Assembly: GCA_964489125.1 (NCBI GenBank)
Contig: CAZAXY010000002.1
Location: 1-64,000 of the forward strand
DNA from: GYS-P2D sp964489125
GTDB taxonomy: Bacteria; Bacteroidota; Bacteroidia; Chitinophagales; Saprospiraceae
Reading direction: 5' to 3'
Length of the DNA stretch: 64,000 bases
The notes under the pieces were generated by a model. The model worked only from the letters and a program-made list of their open reading frames with translations, was not told the origin of the DNA and searched no databases. A program made the translations under genes and the position numbers. Numbering within the stretch: position 1 is the first letter of the stretch; each line of letters opens with the position of its first letter. Below are positions 17,398 through 26,778 of this stretch, in pieces.

Positions 17398-18552
17398 CTA
17401 AGCGACTTTTTCCGTCTGCTTAACAGCTCTTTCAATAATTCCCGCTTTAATCGACAATGGCACCTTAGAAGCTGAAGAAATCCGAGCATATGGCATCGGC
17501 CACAGCATTAGCTTACTACCATCTGGATAGTGTGCATTAAACTCTTCTGCATTGTCATAGTCAGACCTTTTCTCATTTTGTGGAAGAAAGCTCTCTGTAG
17601 GACAGCCTTCAGCTATTATGAGCTCATGGCTATCAAGTTCAATATGGTAATACTTAAAATCTTCTGAAGGCTGTGTAGACACTATGTTCACCCCATTGAC
17701 CAATGCTCCTGCATTAATCAGCAGTCCATGAATGTACATTGCGTGATCTGGAGAAGTATATAAATCTCTTGTGGGCAAATCAAGTCCTAGACTTCCTTTT
17801 TTAAAGCATACAGGATTGCGCCTCAATGGATTAGCTGGCTTGTGAATATCGATGGTTTGAATGCTAACCCATTTTATTCGCTCAAGCTTTCCGTCATTCG
17901 TTCTGACTTGATCTCCGACTTTAAGTGTTTCAATCCGCTTATATCCTTTGGAGGTCATTATGCGTGTATGCGCTAGAAAGCACTGAGGCGTTGGAGTAGC
18001 AACATTATCAAATGTCATACTTCCATCTGGAGATCTTGTTATTGACACTCCATCACCAATTGCTCCAAAGTCTTCAGCACCCGCAGTACTATCACCGCCA
18101 TATGACGCGACTGCTGATGTCATGCCATCAGAAAGCGTAATATTATCACCATTATTAAATAGACCAAAATTAGATCCCTCTACTAAAATATGATCGGGTG
18201 GGGTGCCTGGCGACCATCCACCAACAATTACCAAGTGCTCTCCAGCAGGTATAATGGTTCCAGTGGGAAAGATAAAAGTATCACCTCCGCCATCAGTTAA
18301 CGTCCATCCTGAAATATCCACATCTACGCCAGATGTATTGAATAGTTCGACAAATTCATCGTTGGTTTCAAACATCCCGTCTCCATCAGTATCAAAATTG
18401 GTTGTGGAACCACTAGGATCAGATAAGATTTCATTGATCACTACTCCTTGAACATTCTGCGCAACAAATGCCGCTGAAGAGATTTCTTCAGAACTTGAAG
18501 ATTCAGAATCTCCTCTCTTTACTGACACCTTAATTCCATTGATATCTTCCAT
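17398..18552 (-). CDS. Lamin-tail + Hint-domain protein, copy 1
   Basis: Start chosen at 18552 (MEDINGIKVSVK) rather than 18558, because the paralogue begins MDSINAINISIN. 384 residues: Ser/Glu-rich leader without a recognisable signal peptide, a lamin-tail domain (VVINEILSDPSG...DEFVELFNTSGVDVDISGWTL...), and a C-terminal Hint domain that starts at a Cys (CFLAHTRIMTSKGYKRIETLKVGDQV) and includes SPDHAMYI and HIELDSHELIIAEG. Hint domains are intein/Hedgehog-type autoprocessing folds. Whether this one cleaves is unknown. The last ~130 residues are almost identical to copy 2. Confidence 0.85.
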   Translation of the reverse strand: MEDINGIKVSVKRGDSESSSSEEISSAAFVAQNVQGVVINEILSDPSGSTTNFDTDGDGMFETNDEFVELFNTSGVDVDISGWTLTDGGGDTFIFPTGTIIPAGEHLVIVGGWSPGTPPDHILVEGSNFGLFNNGDNITLSDGMTSAVASYGGDSTAGAEDFGAIGDGVSITRSPDGSMTFDNVATPTPQCFLAHTRIMTSKGYKRIETLKVGDQVRTNDGKLERIKWVSIQTIDIHKPANPLRRNPVCFKKGSLGLDLPTRDLYTSPDHAMYIHGLLINAGALVNGVNIVSTQPSEDFKYYHIELDSHELIIAEGCPTESFLPQNEKRSDYDNAEEFNAHYPDGSKLMLWPMPYARISSASKVPLSIKAGIIERAVKQTEKVA

Positions 18553-18692
18553 ACGCATACATCTGGTCTGACTAAGTATTAAGCTAAGTAGAAACCAAAT
18601 TTAATCAGCAGAATGATAATTAGGAACTTTACGCTCTAATATTTACTTTAATATATCTATAATCACTTGATTGTCAGCCTTATTATGGATAG

Positions 18693-18706
18693 TTGACATG
18701 TGTTAA
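18693..18706. promoter_or_regulatory. Palindrome-like site upstream of Hint copy 1
   Basis: TTGACATGTGTTAA lies 141 bp upstream of the start at 18552. It is a two-mismatch version of the perfect palindrome TTAACATATGTTAA found 143 bp upstream of copy 2. Shared sequence at shared spacing suggests a common operator or a conserved promoter-upstream element. Confidence 0.4.
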
Positions 18707-18834
18707 AGTGCCCTTAACGATAGACCGACAATTATATGAGCAGAATAACAATTGAATAGGCGGGAGCTTAGACTCTTAACAGAGGAAAGTCTTAGTGCCT
18801 CTTATTAGTTTTACTAGACTAAAATTGCTTGACC

Positions 18835-19992
18835 TTAAGCTACTTCTTTGTTGTCTTGTTCCTCTCTTGCGAAAATAACGTCTTTTATAGACAGTGGCAC
18901 TTTTGAAGCAGATGAGATCCGAGCATATGGCATCGGCCACAACATGAGTTTACTACCTTCTGGGTAGCGTGCATTAAATTCTTCTGCATTGTCGTAGTCT
19001 GACCTTTTCTCATTTTGAGGAAGAAAGCTCTCTGTAGGACAGCCTTCAGCTATTATGAGCTCATGGCTATCAAGTTCAATATGGTAATACTTAAAACCTT
19101 CTGAAGGCTGTGTAGACACTATGTTCACCCCATTTACTAAGGCTCCTGCATTAATCAGCAAACCATCGATGTACATTGCGTGATCTGGTGATGTGTACAA
19201 ATCTGCCTTTGGTAAATTATTACCTAAACATCCTTTTTTAAAGCGTACGGGATTGCGTCTCAATGGATTTGATGGATACTTGGTATCAATAGTCTGGATA
19301 CTCACCCATTTTATGGATTTAAAATCTCCACTATGAGTTTTAATCTTATCACCTATTTGAAGTGATTCAATGCGTTTCTCTCCAATATCTGTTAGTATTT
19401 TCGTCCCAGCAAGAAAACAAGTATTGCTTACATTTGGATTTGGAGATTGATCATTTGACAGGGTCATTCCACCGTCTGGTTCTCTCTGAATACTCAATCC
19501 ATCCATATCTGCCCCAAAGTCCTCTCCACCACTTGCAGAACCGTAACTAACAGTGGCCACATTTGTTCCATCAGATAATTCTACTATATCTCCACCATCA
19601 TTAAAAACCGTAAACCCTATTTCAAAGGTGTTGGCAGGCAATGCTCCTTCCCAATTGGCCACAAGGGTTACATGTCCATTTGCTGGTATAGTAGATCCAT
19701 CTGGAAATGTGAATCTCACTCCGACACTATCTGAGACAGTCCAACCACTGATATCTATGTCAGCTCCTGTTGTGTTGAAAAACTCAACAAACTCGTCAAG
19801 AGAATTGGCTGTACCGTTACCATCGGTGTCAAAACTGGGTGATCCACCAGTGTTTGGGTTCGGCAAGATTTCATTGATCACTACACCCTGTACATTCTGA
19901 GCTGTTACAGGAAGAACTGCCTCGCTATTAGATTCTTCCGATTCTACGTTAGATTTGTTGATCGAAATATTGATTGCATTGATGCTGTCCAT
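18835..19992 (-). CDS. Lamin-tail + Hint-domain protein, copy 2
   Basis: Start chosen at 19992 (MDSINAINISIN), matching copy 1; the upstream ATG at 20040 would add 16 residues with no counterpart. 385 residues: an acidic Ser-containing leader with no signal peptide, lamin-tail domain (GVVINEILPNPNTG...DEFVEFFNTTGADIDISGWTV), then a Hint domain starting CFLAGTKILTDIGEKRIESL and including SPDHAMYIDGLLINAGALVNG and HELIIAEGCPTESFL. The two genes are tandem and codirectional with a 282-bp gap. Secretion route is unclear. Confidence 0.85.
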   Translation of the reverse strand: MDSINAINISINKSNVESEESNSEAVLPVTAQNVQGVVINEILPNPNTGGSPSFDTDGNGTANSLDEFVEFFNTTGADIDISGWTVSDSVGVRFTFPDGSTIPANGHVTLVANWEGALPANTFEIGFTVFNDGGDIVELSDGTNVATVSYGSASGGEDFGADMDGLSIQREPDGGMTLSNDQSPNPNVSNTCFLAGTKILTDIGEKRIESLQIGDKIKTHSGDFKSIKWVSIQTIDTKYPSNPLRRNPVRFKKGCLGNNLPKADLYTSPDHAMYIDGLLINAGALVNGVNIVSTQPSEGFKYYHIELDSHELIIAEGCPTESFLPQNEKRSDYDNAEEFNARYPEGSKLMLWPMPYARISSASKVPLSIKDVIFAREEQDNKEVA

Positions 19993-20040
19993 AATTTTCT
20001 GATTGATGAATACTAAATTGTGGATCAAATACAGTACCAA

Positions 20041-20662
20041 AGTAGGCGGATTTGTGCTTCTACTCTAATTGCTAATTTTTATATATGATTAATAATTTAT
20101 ATAAGTGCCTGAATGTCTGTCAATTGATGATAAATTAACATATGTTAAAATCAGAAAATAAATGCAATTTTTTATGGTGGTTTAGTGATTTTCTATTGTT
20201 AAACCCTTGAAAATCATCCTTGATCAGTGCTTTTATAACTCAATTGCTTGTGTTCTTTGGCCTATTCTCGAATCTCCCCGGCATGATATTAAGCCAACTA
20301 TGGCACATTCATTCTTAGTATAATCTGACATAAAAGTCTTCTTATTCATCCTTGGCGTTTCTGAGATGGTAACATTTCTAAGTTTGTCTCTGCTAGTAAG
20401 AGTCGTGCCTTTCTATGAGCTAGCTGCAGGCCTGAGTTTCGTTCAACATTATTCTTGACTTGTTAATTTTATCTCCAGTGTAATAGATGAAGCATGTTAT
20501 GTCATCGCAAGTAGCTTCATCTCTTGACTTTTGCACGAGTTTAAATTGTAAATGAGTTCTATGAGCAGTTCAATAATTCATGCTACTTAATAAGAATATA
20601 AATCTTCAATATCACGGTGATAGCTGGACTATGACTTACTCAATTATAATTATATTAATGTC
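20041..20662. other. 622-bp intergenic gap
   Basis: AT-rich sequence between the divergent Hint gene and the prolyl-iminopeptidase-like gene. Apart from the palindrome at 20135 I see no supported coding frame, RNA gene or clear hairpin terminator here. Confidence 0.6.
20135..20148. promoter_or_regulatory. Perfect 14-bp palindrome upstream of Hint copy 2
   Basis: TTAACATATGTTAA is a perfect palindrome 143 bp upstream of the start at 19992, mirrored by a near copy 141 bp upstream of copy 1. Probably a regulator-binding site; no regulator is identified. Confidence 0.45.
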
Positions 20663-21700
20663 ATGAGACAACTGACAACAGCCATACTTATCCTATCGCT
20701 CATGATAAGTTGTAAGGATCACGGTCATGTAGATCAAATCCAAAAGAGCAGTTACTTCGACTATTCTAATAGTGATGATCAGCTCACAGGAGGGGTAAAA
20801 ATGATTCCAATAAAGACGAGCATCGGGACCTTTAATGTCTATACCAAGCGGGTTGGTAACAATCCTAAAATGCGGGTATTATTACTACATGGTGGCCCTG
20901 GTGGGAATCATGAAGAATTTGGAAACTTCGAAGGGTACTTGCCACAAGAAGAAATAGAATATATCTACTACGACCAATTAGACTCCTATTATAGTGATAA
21001 GCCTAATGATGAATCCCTATGGACCACCGAGCATTACGTCGAGGAGGTCGAGCAAGTGCGCAAAGCGCTCAACCTTAACGCGGATAACTTCTACTTGTTA
21101 GGGCAATCCTGGGGCGGAATATTAGCTATGGAATACGCCCTCAAGTATCAGGATAATCTCAAGGGGCTCATCGTGTGTAATATGGTAGCTAGTGCGCCAG
21201 AATATACCAAGTATGCCAACGAAGTATTAGGCCCTAAGATGGATCCTGCGGTCCTCAAAGAAATAAAGGATATGGAAGCAAACAATGACTTTGACAATCC
21301 GAGGTATGCGGAATTGCTTAATCAGCACTACTACACAGAGCATGTCTTGAGGATGCCTTTAGAGGATTGGCCCAAGTCAGTGAACCTGCTCTTTGAGCAT
21401 CTAAATCCCAATATATACATCTACATGCAAGGTTATAGCGAGTTTGGAATGACGGGCAATGCTACCTTGAAAAACTGGGATATCTCTAAGCGACTACCTG
21501 AACTGCACATCCCGGCTCTCATGCTAGGAGGCAAGCATGACACCATGGATCCAGAGTATATGGAGTGGATGGCTACGGAAGTACAGAATGGTAGAAGTGT
21601 CACTACTAATGGTAGTCACCTCTCGCAATTTGATGACCCAGATACGTTTTTTCCAGCAGTAATCAACTTTATTAAAGACGTAGATTCAGGGACATTTTAG
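20663..21700 (+). CDS. Proline iminopeptidase-like alpha/beta hydrolase, lipoprotein
   Basis: A 345-residue S33-family hydrolase with a lipobox (LSLMISC, Cys17). It carries the oxyanion-hole motif LLHGGPGG (residues ~74-81) and the nucleophile elbow GQSWGG with Ser149. The catalytic His is in NGSHLSQFDDPD near the C-terminus. This pattern is that of the proline iminopeptidase family, which releases N-terminal proline from small peptides. The lipobox suggests a periplasmic or surface location, unlike cytoplasmic PIPs. Substrate preference is inferred from family only. Confidence 0.87.
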   Translation: MRQLTTAILILSLMISCKDHGHVDQIQKSSYFDYSNSDDQLTGGVKMIPIKTSIGTFNVYTKRVGNNPKMRVLLLHGGPGGNHEEFGNFEGYLPQEEIEYIYYDQLDSYYSDKPNDESLWTTEHYVEEVEQVRKALNLNADNFYLLGQSWGGILAMEYALKYQDNLKGLIVCNMVASAPEYTKYANEVLGPKMDPAVLKEIKDMEANNDFDNPRYAELLNQHYYTEHVLRMPLEDWPKSVNLLFEHLNPNIYIYMQGYSEFGMTGNATLKNWDISKRLPELHIPALMLGGKHDTMDPEYMEWMATEVQNGRSVTTNGSHLSQFDDPDTFFPAVINFIKDVDSGTF

Positions 21701-21809
21701 AACTTAGGTGCAATCTAGCGGCAATGAATCTTCTCTCCCGTGCAGTAGGCTATAGACCCGAATCTTTTTCCTGCTAATTCTAAAATTTAATGAACAGAAT
21801 CACATATTC

Positions 21810-22589
21810 ATGAACCATAAAAATGGCTACATACTAATATTATTAAGCGCACTAATACTTTTCAGTTGTCACCCCCCTACCCCATCAAAAAAACTAAACG
21901 AAGTGCTAGTATTGGGCGCTATACACAGTGGGCATCTGACCGATAGTATCTACCATACGGCATATCTTGAAAAGTTGTTTATCGAGATTGGACCAGATTA
22001 CGTACTTGCAGAAATACCTCCAGACAGGATGCAAGCGGCTATGGAAGGCTTTATGCGTGATGATACGATCTCTGAACCTCGAGTGATGAGATTTCCAGAG
22101 TATACTAATGTGATCTTTCCGCTGACGAAAACAATGGATTTTGAAATTATTCCGACAGCGGGATGGACTAGGCCAATGGCGAAGGAGCGTTCTGATAAAC
22201 TCACCGCGATAAGTCAAGATCCTAGTCGTGTTGATGATTGGAAAGCCTATACTAGTGCTAACCGAAAGTCTGACTCACTATATCAGGCCACTAACAAAAT
22301 TAACGACCCTTACTTTATCCATACTGCCGAGTATGACGACATTCAAGATGTCTTCCTACAAGAATATAATCGTTTGTTTAACGTAGAACTTGGTTTGGGA
22401 GGATGGGACAACATCAACATCGCTCATTACTGGAACATTGAAAAAGCTCTTGAAAAACATAGGTATGAAGGCAAGCGAATGTTGATCGTCTATGGCGCTG
22501 GACACAAAGGATGGTTCTTACGTCAGCTGGGCAAGCGTGATGACATAGTGCTGCTGGAGATGAAACCATTCTTGGATGCTATTAAGTAA
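21810..22589 (+). CDS. Lipoprotein of the TraB/ChaN-like superfamily
   Basis: A 259-residue protein with a lipobox (LILFSC, Cys20). The mature part has the signature of the ChaN/TraB/EreA-like fold: NEVLVLGAIHSGHL at the start, an acidic YVLAEIPPDR strand, and near the end MLIVYGAGHKGWFLRQL with a conserved His. Such proteins bind heme or hydrolyse esters or peptides, and the specific activity here cannot be assigned. It follows the iminopeptidase-like gene by 109 bp on the same strand and could be co-transcribed. Confidence 0.65.
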   Translation: MNHKNGYILILLSALILFSCHPPTPSKKLNEVLVLGAIHSGHLTDSIYHTAYLEKLFIEIGPDYVLAEIPPDRMQAAMEGFMRDDTISEPRVMRFPEYTNVIFPLTKTMDFEIIPTAGWTRPMAKERSDKLTAISQDPSRVDDWKAYTSANRKSDSLYQATNKINDPYFIHTAEYDDIQDVFLQEYNRLFNVELGLGGWDNINIAHYWNIEKALEKHRYEGKRMLIVYGAGHKGWFLRQLGKRDDIVLLEMKPFLDAIK

Positions 22590-22773
22590 ATAGCGCAACT
22601 GAATAGCATATTTAAAAGAGAGTAATTATATAGCTGTTCTAATAAGCACACTAATGAATTCATTATAATTCTGTCTATATGATATTCTTCACACAGAACA
22701 TATAAGTCCTAATTAACATATATAATGTGTTTTGCTGCTCTCAAATTGCTTACTTTTGAATAAACACATAACT

Positions 22774-23088
22774 ATGAGTAATAAAAGGATTTCGTTGTTC
22801 TCAATTCTCCTTGCAAGTCTACTAACAATCGCATCTTGCGGTGGTGGTGCAGATTGTGAAGACCCTGGAGTATTTGATGAGTTTAACAGAATACAGAGTG
22901 AAGCAAATGCACTTGGTGTCCAGTTTGCCAGTGATCAAACACTATGCAATGATTTAAGAAGTATAACTGAAGATCTCATTGACGAAGCAAATGATGTGTT
23001 AGATTGTGTTGATCCAGATCAACTCAGTCAATTCATGAATAATATTAGCATCGCAGAAACGAATCTTGTCAATTTGAATTGTGGCTAA
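22774..23088 (+). CDS. Small Cys-containing lipoprotein, unknown function
   Basis: Start placed at 22774 (MSNKRISLFSILLASLLTIASC) because the upstream ATG at 22732 adds 14 residues that spoil the signal peptide. 104 residues with a lipobox Cys, a glycine run after it, and a mostly helical mature part with four more cysteines (ADCED, TLCND, LDCVD, LNCG) that may form two disulfides. No family recognised. It is followed at once by a strong intrinsic terminator. Confidence 0.7.
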   Translation: MSNKRISLFSILLASLLTIASCGGGADCEDPGVFDEFNRIQSEANALGVQFASDQTLCNDLRSITEDLIDEANDVLDCVDPDQLSQFMNNISIAETNLVNLNCG

Positions 23089-23110
23089 TAAAAAATTCAA
23101 ATAGAAGTAG

Positions 23111-23142
23111 AAGCCAAGACGAATCAACGTCTTGGCTTTTTT
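23111..23142 (+). terminator. Rho-independent terminator of the small lipoprotein gene
   Basis: Arms 23111-23121 and 23128-23138 (aagccaagacg / cgtcttggctt) form a perfect 11-bp stem with a 6-nt loop, then a T-run. It lies 23 bp past the lipoprotein stop and 21 bp before the next gene start at 23163, supporting that later start. Confidence 0.9.
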
Positions 23143-23162
23143 ATTCCCATGAGCTGCATGAT

Positions 23163-23606
23163 ATGAGGAGTATAGAAATCAGACCATTACAAGATAAAGA
23201 CATCGAAGCTCTTGTAGAGCTACTAAAAGAGTTTGCCTTATTCCAAAAGCATCCTGACAGCATGACCAATACTGTCGAACAGCTTAGGCAGGATCTAGAG
23301 CACTTTAGATGTTATGTCGCTCTTGCCGACTCTTCCATTGTAGGCTATACAATCTATTATTCTGCTTACTCCTCATGGAGTGGTAAATCTCTTTATATAG
23401 AGGACTTATATGTCACAGCTGAGTTCAGAATTATGGGCATAGGTAAGCAGCTCCTTGATACGATCATCCAAGAAGCCAAAGCTACGCAGTGTAAAAAAGT
23501 GAAGTGGCAAGTATCCAAATGGAATAAACATGCGCAAGAATTTTATCGGCATATGGGCGCGAATATGGATGACACCGAAATCAATTGTGATCTGAACATC
23601 TCATAA
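23163..23606 (+). CDS. GNAT-family acetyltransferase, diamine acetyltransferase-like
   Basis: Start at 23163 (MRSIEIRPLQDKDI) is preferred; the ATG at 23079 would overlap the lipoprotein gene and read through its terminator. 147 residues with GNAT features: ALVELLKEFALFQ, the motif A strand SLYIEDLYVTAEFR followed by acetyl-CoA loop RIMGIGKQLL, and NKHAQEFYRHMGA. The YYSAYSSWSGKSLYIEDLYV block resembles spermidine/spermine N1-acetyltransferases. Substrate is inferred. Confidence 0.82.
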   Translation: MRSIEIRPLQDKDIEALVELLKEFALFQKHPDSMTNTVEQLRQDLEHFRCYVALADSSIVGYTIYYSAYSSWSGKSLYIEDLYVTAEFRIMGIGKQLLDTIIQEAKATQCKKVKWQVSKWNKHAQEFYRHMGANMDDTEINCDLNIS

Positions 23607-23640
23607 AATCTGACCGTCTTATCACCTGAAGTGTAGTAGC

Positions 23641-24717
23641 TTAATACTTAAGCTCTGCTACTACTGTAAATAAATCATTAGCGATTTGATTAACACTTGA
23701 AACACCGTCAACATTGGTGATGACCACCGTTGCTGCTTGAGCACCAGGAATAATTATTAGCATTGCAGTACATCCGACCTGGCCCCCTGTATGACCGATA
23801 ACAGGTCCACTATTAGCGCTTTCTCCGTATAGAAACCAGCCCATGCCATATGGGTTGCCTTCCTTCTTCATCCCACTATCTTGTATCATAAGCATGAAGG
23901 AATCTTCAGAAATCAACAGATTATTGTTCACAGCTTTGGCAAATAATAATATATCATGAACTGTGGATTGTATCCCGCCGCCTCCCACTCGATCACTGAG
24001 GTTACTATCAGTTATCTGCTTAAAAGTGCCATTGTCTTCAGTATATACACTTGACTTAGCTTCTGGATAATTACCAAATAATTCTACCGACGTAGAAGAC
24101 ATACCAGCTATGCCGAATATATGTTCTTTCATATATGCCTCATAAGGCTGTCCCGATGCTCGCTCTATTATAATTGATAACAAGGTGTAGTTATAAGTCG
24201 AATATCTAAATCCTTCTCCTGGCTCAAAGAGCAACTTCCGATTCATAAATAACTTGGCAGCATCGAGATGCGTAGGATAGTTAGAAGTATTCTGCGCCTC
24301 TTTCTTATTCTTGTAGGCCTTGACGCCAGAGGTCTGATGTAACAAGTGCTTCACCTTAGCATTGATGAGTTTTTTATTTTTAATCTCGGGTATATACTTC
24401 CCAATTGGATCCTCCAAACTCAATTTGCCTCGTTCTGCAAGCTGCATCGCTGCTATAGCAGTCATGGGCTTGGCAATAGATGCGATCCTGGCAATCGTGT
24501 GCTCTGTGAAAGGGTCATTAGTTCTTAGGTCTCTGACTCCTGCTCCATGAAACCAGCTAACAGTATCTTTTAGTACGCCTGCTGCGATTCCGACTGAGTT
24601 GCCGTCTTCAATAACTTGGTTAATTGCCTTAGCCAATCGCTCAGCGGCAGATTCTTGTGCATCAGAGACTGTGGTGGTAAATAGTAAAACAAAGAGTAGT
24701 TTAACTAAACATTTCAT
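23641..24717 (-). CDS. Serine hydrolase of the class C beta-lactamase family
   Basis: A 358-residue protein with a signal peptide and the penicillin-recognising fold motifs: Ser80-x-x-Lys83 (SIAK), the YxN-equivalent region FRYSTYNYTLL (Thr in place of Asn, a variant I associate with LACTB-type proteins), and HTGG as the third motif. Members are esterases, peptidases or beta-lactamases; resistance should not be assumed. Probably periplasmic. No linked operon partner is visible. Confidence 0.87.
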   Translation of the reverse strand: MKCLVKLLFVLLFTTTVSDAQESAAERLAKAINQVIEDGNSVGIAAGVLKDTVSWFHGAGVRDLRTNDPFTEHTIARIASIAKPMTAIAAMQLAERGKLSLEDPIGKYIPEIKNKKLINAKVKHLLHQTSGVKAYKNKKEAQNTSNYPTHLDAAKLFMNRKLLFEPGEGFRYSTYNYTLLSIIIERASGQPYEAYMKEHIFGIAGMSSTSVELFGNYPEAKSSVYTEDNGTFKQITDSNLSDRVGGGGIQSTVHDILLFAKAVNNNLLISEDSFMLMIQDSGMKKEGNPYGMGWFLYGESANSGPVIGHTGGQVGCTAMLIIIPGAQAATVVITNVDGVSSVNQIANDLFTVVAELKY

Positions 24718-24797
24718 TCTAAAGTTGGGTGATGCTTGTGATACTGATCAATATACCTAAGATAAGACGAATATGTCAATCTACAATATTCAAAAAC

Positions 24798-25421
24798 TTA
24801 TGCTCTTATTAATTTTTCACTAATGCTATTATATGATTTACGAGCTATTGCCGACAACATACTTCGCCCAATCTGCGGCTTATCCAAGGCTTCTTCACTG
24901 AGTTGATAGTAGTTCGTGATGTTCAATGACTTGCAGAAGTGTGCTACACCCTCATGTGCTCCTATATAATTAAATATCCACCCTTGGCCCTTCACACAAT
25001 CTATCAACCGCCGTATAGCATTGATACAGTACTTCTTAGAACCGTTCTCTACTCCATCCGAGATGATAGTTACCATCACCTTTTCATCAGTACTCAGTTG
25101 GGCGGATCGCAACATTCCGATCGAAGAACCCAAACAGTCTAATAGAGGAGTCGTAGAGTTTGGATTATACTCTTTAGATGATAATGGTTCAATCTCATCT
25201 GCATCTTGATTGTAGCGATGCATCTTGGTTCCAAGGCCGTTAAAAGAAAATAGTGAGATCTTCTGACGCTGACCCAATGCATCATCGGGACTGTGATGGT
25301 TCTGAATTGTTAGGATGGTATCATTAATGCTTTGGACAACTGTAGATTTCATCTTCTGCATTGAGGCGCTTTCATCGACGAGTATTAGGTTATGTAGGAT
25401 ATTGTTAGTCTGATGTGTCAT
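24798..25421 (-). CDS. VWA-domain protein, standalone
   Basis: A 207-residue cytoplasmic protein that is almost entirely a von Willebrand A domain: MIDAS DESAS near residue 17, Thr in the NSTTPLLDC loop, Asp in IISDGVENG. This compact form recalls TerY-type VWA proteins. A WYL-domain regulator gene lies 134 bp upstream on the same strand and may control it. Binding partner and role are unknown. Confidence 0.78.
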   Translation of the reverse strand: MTHQTNNILHNLILVDESASMQKMKSTVVQSINDTILTIQNHHSPDDALGQRQKISLFSFNGLGTKMHRYNQDADEIEPLSSKEYNPNSTTPLLDCLGSSIGMLRSAQLSTDEKVMVTIISDGVENGSKKYCINAIRRLIDCVKGQGWIFNYIGAHEGVAHFCKSLNITNYYQLSEEALDKPQIGRSMLSAIARKSYNSISEKLIRA

Positions 25422-25555
25422 TGTTGGGATGATTTGTTGTGATGCAATATATGTGCTATCGTGTAGTGATTATGCATGATAAATAAACATAATGTATAAT
25501 CATCTGAATAAAAGTAACATAGGGATACAATCGTGGTATTAGGGTATCACCTTAA

Positions 25556-26566
25556 TTAGCTGTAGTGTTTACCCATATTTCGAATGACCTCCCTCATCTC
25601 TTGTCGTAACGACTGTGGTTCTATCACTTCGACACCCTTCCTGTAAGAGCATAATTCACTCACCAACTCAAAATTAATAATGACGTGTAGGCTAAAGATC
25701 GCATAGTCATGTTGTTCCTCGATCAATGTCTGTGAGGAGTGCATCGGACGAGTTTTAAAGTATTGAATCTGCAAGCCAGTTGCTCTGATCAAGATACGCT
25801 CTGGTTCTGAACCTGGCGCAATCGTCAATCCTATAACATCACTAAAATATGTGGCAGCATTGAAGCCCTCATCATATATATAGGCAGTCATGCTGTCTAT
25901 AACTTCATATATCCGATCAAGCGCTAATGTTCTAATTTGTTCCTTATCATGATGGTAGCCGATCAGGTACCAACGCTTTTGGAACTCCTTTAGCAGATAT
26001 GGACTCATGAGGTGATTACTGCGCTTACGGCCAAAAGGTTGATAGATGATGCTTACAGTCTGTTTCTTACTGATACAATTGTAGAGGTGATACAACCACT
26101 CCTGCCCAGGTGCATCAAGAGGATGGTCAAAGTGAATAATAGACTCAGCCCGATCTACCCTATTGTCTATCGTATGTTGCAACTTGGTGATAATTGATTG
26201 TACACCCATTATATCTGAGAGTCCACCGAACTGCTTTAATATTTCTAAAGCTTGGTTCAGTTGAGACTTGTCTTCTTTATTAATTACAACTTCACTAATT
26301 GCATATCGCGGATCCGTATAGTAATATGACTTTTCTTTACGATCGTAATCTATCGGCGCATAATAACCCAATATGTCATTATTGCGCATGACAGCAAGAT
26401 CACCTTTGATTGTGCGTTCTGATAGATTTATCTCCATACCAGTGACAATACCAATCTCTCGGGCACATTCCTCAGCGAGGGTACGCCAATCCCACCGACC
26501 ATTGCGATCACGCAGACACCGATCAATGGTTCGATATCTGATAATTGCATGTTTATTAGTAGGCAT
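25556..26566 (-). CDS. WYL-domain transcriptional regulator
   Basis: A 336-residue protein with an N-terminal winged-helix-like region (MPTNKHAIIRYRTIDRCL...LSERTIKGDLAVMR) and the central WYL domain (SIIYQPFGRK..., SPYLLKEFQKRWYLIGYHHD) followed by a C-terminal extension (EPQSLRQEMREVIRNM). WYL proteins sense ligands, often nucleic acid or nucleotides, and regulate stress, DNA-damage or defence genes. It could regulate itself and the downstream VWA gene. Confidence 0.88.
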   Translation of the reverse strand: MPTNKHAIIRYRTIDRCLRDRNGRWDWRTLAEECAREIGIVTGMEINLSERTIKGDLAVMRNNDILGYYAPIDYDRKEKSYYYTDPRYAISEVVINKEDKSQLNQALEILKQFGGLSDIMGVQSIITKLQHTIDNRVDRAESIIHFDHPLDAPGQEWLYHLYNCISKKQTVSIIYQPFGRKRSNHLMSPYLLKEFQKRWYLIGYHHDKEQIRTLALDRIYEVIDSMTAYIYDEGFNAATYFSDVIGLTIAPGSEPERILIRATGLQIQYFKTRPMHSSQTLIEEQHDYAIFSLHVIINFELVSELCSYRKGVEVIEPQSLRQEMREVIRNMGKHYS

Positions 26567-26778
26567 CTACTGTTGTGTTAGTCTATTACCACGGATAAAT
26601 TGAGTGGAGACCTTATCTACTGTGGTTTATAGATGGATTTAACAAATATAAGCATAGTACAAGGTCTAAAGCGCTAATATCGTGGCATTAATACATTTTG
26701 ATTTTTAGTATAGGACATTTTTTAAGATAATCGTCGATTTCATTTTTGAGAACACGTAGTGCTTATTATATTCGATAT

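Noticed and set aside
17199..17423. 74-residue plus-strand frame between the DUF6265-like and Hint genes
   Set aside because: It overlaps the end of the Hint gene on the other strand, has no recognisable motif and no supporting context, so it is more likely chance.
23641..24717. Antibiotic resistance role for the beta-lactamase-family protein
   Set aside because: The SxxK/HTG fold is shared with many esterases and peptidases, and the YST variant does not point to a true beta-lactamase.
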